In this document: positions 1 through 5,002 of the stretch, piece after piece
How positions within the stretch are numbered: position 1 is the stretch's first letter
How the letters are laid out: each line of letters begins with the position of its first letter
Assembly (NCBI GenBank): GCA_946886805.1
Contig: CAMPJM010000206.1
Coordinates: 1-7,108 of the forward strand
DNA from: an uncultured Flammeovirgaceae bacterium
GTDB taxonomy: Bacteria; Bacteroidota; Bacteroidia; Cytophagales; Cyclobacteriaceae
DNA: 7,108 nt
Direction of reading: 5' to 3'
Translations under genes and position numbers: made by a program
Notes under the pieces: generated by a model
What the model was told of the DNA's origin: nothing
What the model saw: only the letters and a program-made list of their open reading frames with translations
The model's database searches: none

Positions 1-579
1 TATTTTGATAGAGCTATTGAAATGGGAATAACTGAGAAAGAAGCTTATTATCATAGAGGGAAGTCTTTCTTTAAAATTGGAGATTATAATTCGGCTATTA
101 TTGACTACGAAAAAACGATACAGCAAACGCCATCTGATGTACAACTATATCTTGACAAGGCAGAAGCTTATATCTATATGGGCAATGGCAGGTCTGCTAT
201 CGAAGATTTAAATAAGGCAATAGCTTTAGATGCCAACAATCAGAATGCATATTACAATCGCGCGGCTTTAAAAGAGGAGCTTGAGGATTTTACGGGAGCG
301 GTTACTGATTATGATAAAGTTTTGGAACTAAACCCGAAAGACGCAAAGGCTTATTATTACAGGGGGAATGCACAACTTACCTTGAATAGATTGGATGCGG
401 CATTAAAAGATCTGAATCAGGCAATATTATTAGAAAAAGACAATGTTGATTTTTTCCGATCACGTGGCAATATAAAATATCAGTTGGATGATAAGGAAGG
501 AGCGTGTGAAGATTGGACTAAAGCACAACAGGCCGGGGATAAAAAGGCTGCCTTTAACATAAAACAATATTGTAGATAA
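1..579 (+). CDS. TPR-repeat protein, 3' part (start lies upstream of the window)
   Basis: The frame is open from the first base, and repeat-like residues (YFDRAIE) precede the first in-window Met at position 22. That Met is therefore internal and the gene is cut by the window edge. The visible 192 residues form five consecutive 34-residue tetratricopeptide repeats starting about residues 13, 47, 81, 115 and 149, with the usual small/aromatic pattern (AYYHRG, AYYNRA, AYYYRG; A.-.DY/DL.KAI). TPR arrays fold into a helical scaffold that binds proteins; they have no enzymatic role in themselves. The last repeat ends GACEDWTKAQQAGD...YC, an ending I associate with small TPR proteins of Bacteroidota, often exported or lipid-anchored. 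Any signal peptide would lie outside the window, so location cannot be judged. The specific partner is unknown. TPR call very safe; exact role unknown. Confidence 0.93.
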   Translation, partial: YFDRAIEMGITEKEAYYHRGKSFFKIGDYNSAIIDYEKTIQQTPSDVQLYLDKAEAYIYMGNGRSAIEDLNKAIALDANNQNAYYNRAALKEELEDFTGAVTDYDKVLELNPKDAKAYYYRGNAQLTLNRLDAALKDLNQAILLEKDNVDFFRSRGNIKYQLDDKEGACEDWTKAQQAGDKKAAFNIKQYCR

Positions 580-1067
580 ATAGCTTGGGTGAAAATAAAG
601 TAGTATTGATAAAATACGCAGGTAAAGTTTAGCGCCAAGCGGAAAAGTTGAGGAATACCGTCAGAAAATCTTAATCCCTGACTTTCGCCTACAAATTATC
701 TGCTAGACAACCTAGAGTCCTACTGCAATGTAGTTTTCGTGACCCTCTGGCCGGGTGGCCTCGTTTATGGATTTACAACCCGATTTCATCCGCACGGGGC
801 TCCGCTGACCCAAAGATTAAATCAAAGGTTGAAAATCCAGAAACTGGGTCGAAAAGCATGCTTCAGAGGAAGTAATAGCTCAGCACCCCGTCGCATCTTC
901 TTTGACATTCTTGGTGTAAAAGTATTTTAAAACCGCAATATGCATTAGAATATCTATTCCGAAGTCGAATTTACATAAGGTGCATCTATGGAAAGCCTAT
1001 GTAGATTTGGCTTTAGCCGAATCATTGGCAGCAGATACCTCCTCCAGAAATTCCGCTTGATCCAGGT
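580..1067. other. Gene-poor intergenic region with a structured, GC-richer segment
   Basis: About 490 bp between the TPR gene and the tetR stop hold no convincing gene. The part from about 630 to 930 is clearly richer in G and C than its flanks and dense in short inverted repeats: GTCAG/CTGAC (660-664/678-682), CTAC/GTAG (720-723/730-733), CGGGT/ACCCG (752-756/778-782), ACGGGG/CCCCGT (794-799/886-891) enclosing GACCCA/TGGGTC (807-812/845-850), and TGCTTC/GAAGTA with an AGAG loop (860-875). Nested pairing suggests an RNA fold or a repeat element. I could not match it to tmRNA, 6S, SRP or RNase P RNA. A further hairpin lies at 1004-1023. No terminator with a clear T-run follows the TPR gene. 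Confidence 0.5.
794..891. ncRNA. Candidate structured RNA or folded repeat (branched stem)
   Basis: An outer stem ACGGGG (794-799) with CCCCGT (886-891) can be lengthened by two pairs (792-793 with 893-894) past a one-base bulge. Inside it lie a perfect six-pair stem GACCCA/TGGGTC (807-812/845-850) and a small hairpin, six pairs including one G-U, closing an AGAG tetraloop (860-875). Together they make a three-way-junction-like fold. The strand is undetermined: most pairs work on either strand, though the G-U pair in the small hairpin favours plus. No promoter, terminator or family match was found, so this is a structural observation and not a named RNA. Confidence 0.25.
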
Positions 1068-1143
1068 CTATACTTTGTACATGACCGCTTCCTGGCTTCG
1101 TACAAATTGCTTCATCAATTGTCTGCAAATAGTAAAAAAGATT
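997..1143 (-). pseudogene. Possible C-terminal coding remnant overlapping the tetR 3' end
   Basis: A 48-codon open frame runs on the minus strand, out of frame with tetR, from just after a TGA (1144-1146) to a TAG at 997-999. It has no ATG. The part beyond the tetR stop reads DLDQAEFLEEV followed by SAANDSAKAKST, an acidic then Ala/Lys-rich tail typical of a real protein C-terminus. It may be the end of a displaced gene, or the true tetR C-terminus after a frameshift. A 23-codon tail open by chance is not rare, so confidence is low. I do not recognise the family. Confidence 0.2.
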
Positions 1144-1658
1144 TCATGATCGTCATTGGTGCGGGTAATTTGTAGCCCGCCTTGTAAGCTGGAAAGTATA
1201 TAGATAGAATCCTCTTCCAAAGAAGCATTTAATTTAAAACTGCCATTAGATAAACCATCAGAAAGTAAATTTTGAAGCCAATTTTTTCTATCCTGATTGT
1301 ACATTCTCAATTCGTTCAATATAACCTTCGAAAGGCTATTTAACTCAGTGCCTAAAATACCTGCAATACAGATCTTATTCCCGTCGTGAAGTAAGAGCCG
1401 GTAAGAAATAAAAAATTCATTAAGTTTCTCAGCTGCCTTTAAATTAGACAGATCAATCTGTTGTGCCCATTCCAAAAAATTAAATCTTGATTTTCGAATC
1501 ACTGCTTGCCCCAGTTCATCTTTGGTTGGGAAAAATTCATGGATCTGTGCAATTTGAACAGAAATCTCATTGGAAATATTTTGATAGCTAAGTGCTTGAA
1601 AGCCTTTTTTAACAATTATATTCTCCGCAACCTGAATAATGGTGTCTTTTGTCCTCAT
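1068..1658 (-). CDS. TetR/AcrR-family transcriptional regulator
   Basis: A 196-residue protein of normal TetR length. An N-terminal three-helix DNA-binding domain covers about residues 4-50. The pattern SYQNISNEISVQIAQIHEFF followed by PTKDEL corresponds to the family's helix-turn-helix and the aromatic residues after the recognition helix. Residues about 75-190 form an all-helical ligand-binding and dimerisation domain; CIAGILGTEL, the WLQNLLSDG stretch and SSLQGGLQITR resemble the C-terminal domain of NemR/YxaF-type repressors. Such proteins are usually homodimeric repressors released by a small molecule. The ATG at 1656-1658 is the first Met of the frame and has no clear ribosome-binding sequence. 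The gene diverges from rarA across a spacer with inverted repeats that could be its operator. No efflux pump or reductase gene lies nearby, so ligand and target are unknown. The C-terminus overlaps another open frame, so a 3' frameshift is possible. Confidence 0.9.
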   Translation of the reverse strand: MRTKDTIIQVAENIIVKKGFQALSYQNISNEISVQIAQIHEFFPTKDELGQAVIRKSRFNFLEWAQQIDLSNLKAAEKLNEFFISYRLLLHDGNKICIAGILGTELNSLSKVILNELRMYNQDRKNWLQNLLSDGLSNGSFKLNASLEEDSIYILSSLQGGLQITRTNDDHEIFFTICRQLMKQFVRSQEAVMYKV

Positions 1659-1704
1659 AAACCAACAGATTAAAAAATTACTTATCTGGCTTAAACTTTC
1701 TAAA

Positions 1705-1739
1705 TGACCAAATGTTTAAAAAGTTTGATCAATCATTTG
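1705..1739. promoter_or_regulatory. Candidate TetR-type operator between tetR and rarA
   Basis: TGACCAAA (1705-1712) and TTTGATCA (1724-1731) are inverted copies matching at 7 of 8 bases, separated by 11 bp. Overlapping them are a perfect CAAATG/CATTTG pair (1709-1714/1734-1739) and the palindrome TTGATCAA (1725-1732). The site lies about 47 bp before the tetR start and about 93 bp before rarA, where an autoregulatory operator would sit. AT-rich DNA produces such symmetry by chance, so this is an inference from position plus symmetry. Confidence 0.35.
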
Positions 1740-1803
1740 ATGTATTTACATTAGCAATTATAAAGCCAATCATTTTACTGGTAGTCAAAGAATTTTTTCA
1801 ATG

Positions 1804-1811
1804 TATTTTTG
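1804..1811 (+). promoter_or_regulatory. Possible Bacteroidota -7 element for rarA
   Basis: TATTTTTG fits the TAnnTTTG -7 consensus of the main Bacteroidota sigma factor and would start transcription about 15 bp before the rarA ATG. No TTTG stands at the expected -33 position (about 1781-1784 reads GTAG), so it is half a promoter at best. Confidence 0.25.
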
Positions 1812-1831
1812 GCAGTTAAATAAGAGAAATT

Positions 1832-3100
1832 ATGGTGACAGGACAATCTCCTCTGGCAGAACGGGTAAGGCCCAATGAGTTAGACGAACTAACGGGGCAG
1901 GAGCATTTGGTCGGCTCCGAGGGAATTTTAAGGAAGGTAGTGATGAGTGGCAATATACCATCAATTATTTTTTGGGGACCACCGGGCGTTGGGAAAACTA
2001 CAATTGCCAATATTATAGCCAATAAAATAAAGGCTACTTTTTTTGAGCTGAGTGCGGTAAGTGCCGGGGTTAAAGAGGTGCGAGAGGTAATTGCCAAGGC
2101 AAAAACAATTGGTAAAACTATCCTTTTTATAGATGAGATCCATCGGTTCAGCAAATCGCAACAAGATGCGCTTCTCGGAGCTGTTGAGAAAGGCATCATT
2201 ATATTAATTGGTGCTACTACAGAAAATCCGTCTTTTGAAGTTAATGCCGCTCTTTTATCGAGATGCCAGGTGTATGTTTTAAAACCCCTTGATGATGAAA
2301 AGCTGTTAAAATTATTGCGGGATGTTTCATTAAAAGATGAAAAACTGAAGGAAAAGGAAATCCATATAAAAGAAAGCAAGGCATTGCTCAATATAGCAGG
2401 AGGAGATGCCAGAAAATTGTTGAATTTATATGAATTGGTAGTGGACTCGGCGGAGGGTAAAAAGGTAGAGATCACCGATGAGATGGTGGTGCAGGTAGCG
2501 CAACAAAGGGTGGCGTTATACGACAAAAGTGGCGAGTTACATTATGACATTATCTCCGCCTTTATAAAATCTATCAGAGGAAGTGATCCCAATGCAGCGG
2601 TGTATTATATGGCACGCATGATAGAAGGAGGGGAGGATGTTAAATTTATTGCAAGGCGCTTGCTGATCCTGGCCTCGGAAGATATTGGAAATGCAAATCC
2701 CACTGCATTGGTGATTGCTACAAATTGTTTTCAGGCGGTGACTTTCATTGGCTATCCCGAAGCTGAGATCATCCTTTCGCAATGCGCTACTTATCTGGCA
2801 GCTTCACCCAAAAGCAATGCCAGCTATAAAGCCATCAAAGAAGCAAGGCAATTGGTGAAGCAGACCGGAGATTTGCCTGTTCCCATGCATTTGAGAAATG
2901 CCCCGACAAAGCTGATGAAAGACCAGGGATATGGAAAAGGCTATAAATACGCCCATGATTATGAGCTCAACTTTATTGCACAGGAATATTTGCCGGACGC
3001 ATTGAAAGGTAAAACCCTCTACAATCCGGGAAGTAATCCCCGGGAAGAAGAATTAAGAAAGCGTTTGAAATCCCTGTGGAAAAATAAGTATGGGTATTAA
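1832..3100 (+). CDS. rarA: Replication-associated recombination protein A (AAA+ ATPase)
   Basis: RarA (MgsA; relative of eukaryotic WRNIP1/Mgs1) is a cytoplasmic clamp-loader-like AAA+ ATPase that acts at stalled replication forks and gaps, with links to recombination and SSB. The 422-residue product is close to the family's usual length (E. coli about 447). It starts with the typical PLAERVRP...L.GQEHLVG segment (residues 7-28). Walker A is GPPGVGKT (49-56), Walker B ILFIDE (97-102) followed by IHRF, sensor 1 GATTENPS (127-134), an arginine-finger candidate R144 in LLSRC, and sensor 2 GGDAR (190-194). The C-terminal tetramerisation and DNA-handling region begins near KSIRGSDPNAAVYYMARMI (246-264) and includes LASEDIGNANP. 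An in-frame TAA closely precedes the ATG, so the start is well bounded (a GTG directly follows). The leader has no strong Shine-Dalgarno. It is monocistronic here and divergent from tetR. Intact, nothing odd. Confidence 0.97.
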   Translation: MVTGQSPLAERVRPNELDELTGQEHLVGSEGILRKVVMSGNIPSIIFWGPPGVGKTTIANIIANKIKATFFELSAVSAGVKEVREVIAKAKTIGKTILFIDEIHRFSKSQQDALLGAVEKGIIILIGATTENPSFEVNAALLSRCQVYVLKPLDDEKLLKLLRDVSLKDEKLKEKEIHIKESKALLNIAGGDARKLLNLYELVVDSAEGKKVEITDEMVVQVAQQRVALYDKSGELHYDIISAFIKSIRGSDPNAAVYYMARMIEGGEDVKFIARRLLILASEDIGNANPTALVIATNCFQAVTFIGYPEAEIILSQCATYLAASPKSNASYKAIKEARQLVKQTGDLPVPMHLRNAPTKLMKDQGYGKGYKYAHDYELNFIAQEYLPDALKGKTLYNPGSNPREEELRKRLKSLWKNKYGY

Positions 3101-3130
3101 ATGAGGATCAAGCTGGATTTCTGGGTAGGC

Positions 3131-3172
3131 GAATTTTCAATCCCGAAAATGGAAAATTCTGCTGTAGTTTTT
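3131..3172 (+). terminator. Possible rarA terminator
   Basis: GAATTTTC (3131-3138) pairs perfectly with GAAAATTC (3152-3159) across a 13-nt loop, and a TTTTT run follows at 3168-3172. It begins 30 bp after the rarA stop. The stem is AT-rich and the T-run is 8 nt away, so it is weak. A competing stem ATTTTC/GAAAAT (3133-3138/3145-3150) exists. Confidence 0.35.
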
Positions 3173-3173
3173 A

Positions 3174-3348
3174 GGGATCCCCCGCAACAAGTTCGGGGCA
3201 GGCAGGAACAGGTCCGGGAACTTGTGTTATCTTGTGTTATTGGGTGTTTTTTATTTATTTAGGCCACAGTGCAACTGTAATAAGGTAGATTGATTCCTAA
3301 CGTAGACTAATAAATAGAAGCACGTTCCCGGATTTATTCCGGGATCCC
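3174..3348. repeat. Symmetric intergenic repeat unit with hairpins at both ends
   Basis: Both ends carry the palindrome GGGATCCC (3174-3181 and 3341-3348). Inside them lie TCCGGGAAC (3213-3221) and its exact reverse complement GTTCCCGGA (3325-3333). Each end holds its own hairpin: CCCCG/CGGGG (3180-3184/3194-3198) on the left, CCCGGA/TCCGGG with a TTTAT loop (3327-3332/3338-3343) on the right. The two ends thus look like diverged, inverted copies of one palindromic repeat family. There is no coding capacity between them. Confidence 0.45.
3221..3240 (+). repeat. Perfect 10-bp tandem duplication
   Basis: CTTGTGTTAT occurs twice in direct succession. It is probably a slippage product in the non-coding gap and has no evident function. 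Confidence 0.8.
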
Positions 3349-3381
3349 TTTACTTTATCTGAGATTTAGTCATTGCCATAT

Positions 3382-3852
3382 CTACTCAGTGGGATTTTCT
3401 GCATGCGACAGTTTATAATATTGCATCGCAATAAAAGTGGTAAAGAAACCTGAGATTGTTCCTTCCAAAACAATTATAAAGGAGATGGTAAAAGGATTAA
3501 TATGGTCAGCGTAAGCCGACCATTCGTTTTTTATATTTTGAAGAAAAGACGGATCGAAAACCCCTAGGTACAATCCCATAAACAAAGCAAATATTACCGC
3601 GCCCACCATGGAAGTAAATACGCCGACACCAATACCCTTGAAGTAGGTCATCAAGGTATTACAGTTCTTTTTATAAAACTTAAGTGCGCCTACTACGGCA
3701 GCTATTAGTATAAAAATGTTCAGGAACCTCAGCTCCAGTACATCCTCAAGTCCCAGGAGCTTCATTAAAAGAAAGTAAGCAACAAGGCCACCTGCCAGAA
3801 ACAGGCCATATTTAATGCCGACTTTTTCTATTGTGCAAGTCTTATTTTCCAT
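3382..3852 (-). CDS. DUF4199-family four-helix membrane protein
   Basis: A 156-residue inner-membrane protein of unknown function. Four hydrophobic segments are visible at about residues 11-34, 43-60, 73-98 and 121-146. A short soluble loop (about 99-120, with FDPSFLQNIKNEWSAYADHI) lies between helices 3 and 4. The layout (helix 1 after a short polar N-terminus; YKK after helix 2; the Gly-rich YFKGIGVGVF entering helix 3; GTISGFFTTFIAMQYYK at the end) matches the DUF4199 family, which is common in Bacteroidota. No catalytic motif is seen. The ATG at 3850-3852 opens with MENKTCTIEKVGIKYG; no Shine-Dalgarno is apparent. The gene follows the ATP-grasp gene on the same strand after 104 bp that includes a terminator-like hairpin, so it is probably a separate transcription unit. 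Confidence 0.85.
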   Translation of the reverse strand: MENKTCTIEKVGIKYGLFLAGGLVAYFLLMKLLGLEDVLELRFLNIFILIAAVVGALKFYKKNCNTLMTYFKGIGVGVFTSMVGAVIFALFMGLYLGVFDPSFLQNIKNEWSAYADHINPFTISFIIVLEGTISGFFTTFIAMQYYKLSHAENPTE

Positions 3853-3905
3853 AATGTGCTTGTTTAAAGTCTGTGTAATTATGAAAACCCCTTTTTTATA
3901 AAAAT

Positions 3906-3935
3906 GTTCAAATTTTTTTCTTCAGACGTTTGAAC
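3906..3935 (-). terminator. Candidate terminator of the QEGLA/ATP-grasp operon
   Basis: On the minus strand, 22 nt after the ATP-grasp stop codon, GTTCAAA and TTTGAAC form a perfect 7-bp inverted repeat (plus-strand arms 3906-3912 and 3929-3935) around a 16-nt purine-rich loop. A five-T run follows (minus-strand ATTTTTA). The stem is AT-rich and the loop long, so it would be moderate at best. It could instead be a regulatory site for the DUF4199 gene. Confidence 0.4.
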
Positions 3936-3956
3936 TCAGCCAATGCTGTTCGCTGA

Positions 3957-5000
3957 TTAGTCCATCGTCGCCAACGCTGCGTTGGGAATCCGGTCTTTAT
4001 AGTACTTTTTATAATCAACCTTTTTCTCGATCGCCTCAATGGTTGCTTTGGCAAATTTTTCGTTTTCTAATTGTTCTGCACTCCAGATGCCACCGGGACT
4101 GAATAAATTTAGCTCCATTATTTTGTCCCCCACAATATCAATCCCTGCCATAAACATCCCATCATTCTTCAATTTTGGCCCTACAATACTGGCAAGTTCC
4201 AGAATGGTATCGTTTACCTTCGCTTTGATGGCTTTTCCGCCCGCATGAATATTGCTTCTGATGTCGTCGCTTTTATTCTTTCTGTGAATAGCAGCGTACT
4301 TTCCATTTACTTCAAATATTTTTCCGTTCATTAGCAAAACTCTTGTATCCCCTTCGGTTGCTGCTGGCAAATATTCCTGGGCTATCACAAATCCATTTCT
4401 ACTAATAGCTTCTACAATCTGGTTTAGATTGGTAGTCTCATCCAGTAGAAAAACATCGGTACCCCCTGATCCTTGTAAAGGTTTCAAAACTACTTTTCCG
4501 CCTTCTTTTTCATAGAACTTTTTTATTTCAGCAGGATTTCTTGTTATTATGGTTCTGGGTCTCACTTTTTCCGGAAAATGCTGAAAGTACATTTTATTTA
4601 AGGTTTCCAACAGGCTGTAAGGATCATTTAACACAAGAACGTTGTCTTTAATAGCAATTTTACCAAATACGACACCTGCAGTTTGAGCCCAAACGCGATC
4701 CCCGACATCTTCCGATGGATTGCTTCTGAGATATAAAACGTCAAGGTCGCTGGAAGTGATTTGCACCTTTTCCGCCTCGTCTCCTTGAATAAATTGCAAA
4801 TAGCTTTCTAATGTTTTGAACTTTTTTGACGGCGCCAATACAGCCTGTGCTCCCATGGCCCCCTGTTCATAATAAGCCAAGTCCCCGAGTCCCATTATGT
4901 ATACAGTATGACCCATCTGAGCCGCAGTGGCCGTTAAAAGCGTGGTGTCATACCATGATTCTTCTGTTGCTATTTGATTTACCACAAATCCAATTCTCAT
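3957..5000 (-). CDS. GshB-like ATP-grasp ligase (annotated type: glutathione synthase)
   Basis: A 347-residue cytoplasmic ATP-grasp enzyme related to glutathione synthetase GshB (about 315 residues), which joins a carboxylate to an amine through an acyl-phosphate. The N-terminal substrate domain (about 1-125) starts MRIGFVVNQI and contains YLRSNP (90-95). NDPYSLLETLNKMYFQHFPE (125-144) matches the GshB N-R-P/NEKLY...FPEL stretch. The ATP site shows K136, VVLKPLQGSGGTDVF (170-184), AQEYLP (207-212), GDTRVLLMNG (217-226) and RSNIHAGG (248-255). D288, E296 and N298 have the spacing of the three E. coli GshB metal ligands. All key residues are present, so it should be active. Its start is 2 bp after the stop of the QEGLA gene, so the two are surely co-transcribed. 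No gamma-glutamylcysteine ligase is nearby, and the N-terminal domain is less GshB-like than the ATP site, so the substrate may not be gamma-Glu-Cys. I leave the symbol gshB off for that reason. Confidence 0.88.
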   Translation of the reverse strand: MRIGFVVNQIATEESWYDTTLLTATAAQMGHTVYIMGLGDLAYYEQGAMGAQAVLAPSKKFKTLESYLQFIQGDEAEKVQITSSDLDVLYLRSNPSEDVGDRVWAQTAGVVFGKIAIKDNVLVLNDPYSLLETLNKMYFQHFPEKVRPRTIITRNPAEIKKFYEKEGGKVVLKPLQGSGGTDVFLLDETTNLNQIVEAISRNGFVIAQEYLPAATEGDTRVLLMNGKIFEVNGKYAAIHRKNKSDDIRSNIHAGGKAIKAKVNDTILELASIVGPKLKNDGMFMAGIDIVGDKIMELNLFSPGGIWSAEQLENEKFAKATIEAIEKKVDYKKYYKDRIPNAALATMD

Positions 5001-5002
5001 GT

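Larger units (their letters stand above)
3101..3381. other. Convergent intergenic region with hairpins and a symmetric repeat unit
   Basis: The gap between rarA (+) and the DUF4199 gene (-) contains no gene. From left to right it holds an AT-rich inverted repeat (3131-3159), a G/C-rich hairpin (3180-3198), a 10-bp tandem duplication (3221-3240), a small ACAGT/ACTGT hairpin (3266-3278) and a strong CCCGGA/TCCGGG hairpin (3327-3343). None is followed at once by a long T-run on the needed strand, so termination for either gene is plausible but not clear-cut. Confidence 0.6.

Noticed and set aside
603..617. GTATT/AATAC hairpin after the TPR gene as a terminator
   Set aside because: Only five AT-rich pairs and no T-run behind it.
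720..737. CTAC/GTAG hairpin followed by TTTT as an intrinsic terminator
   Set aside because: A four-pair stem is too weak, and no transcript needing termination there is evident.
739..930. A plus-strand 63-codon frame starting with GTG
   Set aside because: No ribosome-binding sequence, no recognisable domain, and it coincides with the folded GC-rich segment whose inverted repeats explain the sequence better.
600..960. tmRNA, 6S RNA, SRP RNA or RNase P RNA in the intergenic region
   Set aside because: The minus strand reads GHENYIAVGL before a TAG, faintly like a tmRNA tag, but lacks the ALAA-type ending and any tRNA-like 5'/3' halves. No SRP or RNase P signature loops were found, and no 6S-type open-promoter mimic was recognised.
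1816..2526. A 236-codon minus-strand frame, and shorter minus frames at 1961-2164 and 2537-2782
   Set aside because: They lie antisense to rarA, whose AAA+ motifs are intact, and their Ser/Ile/Leu-rich products show no domain.
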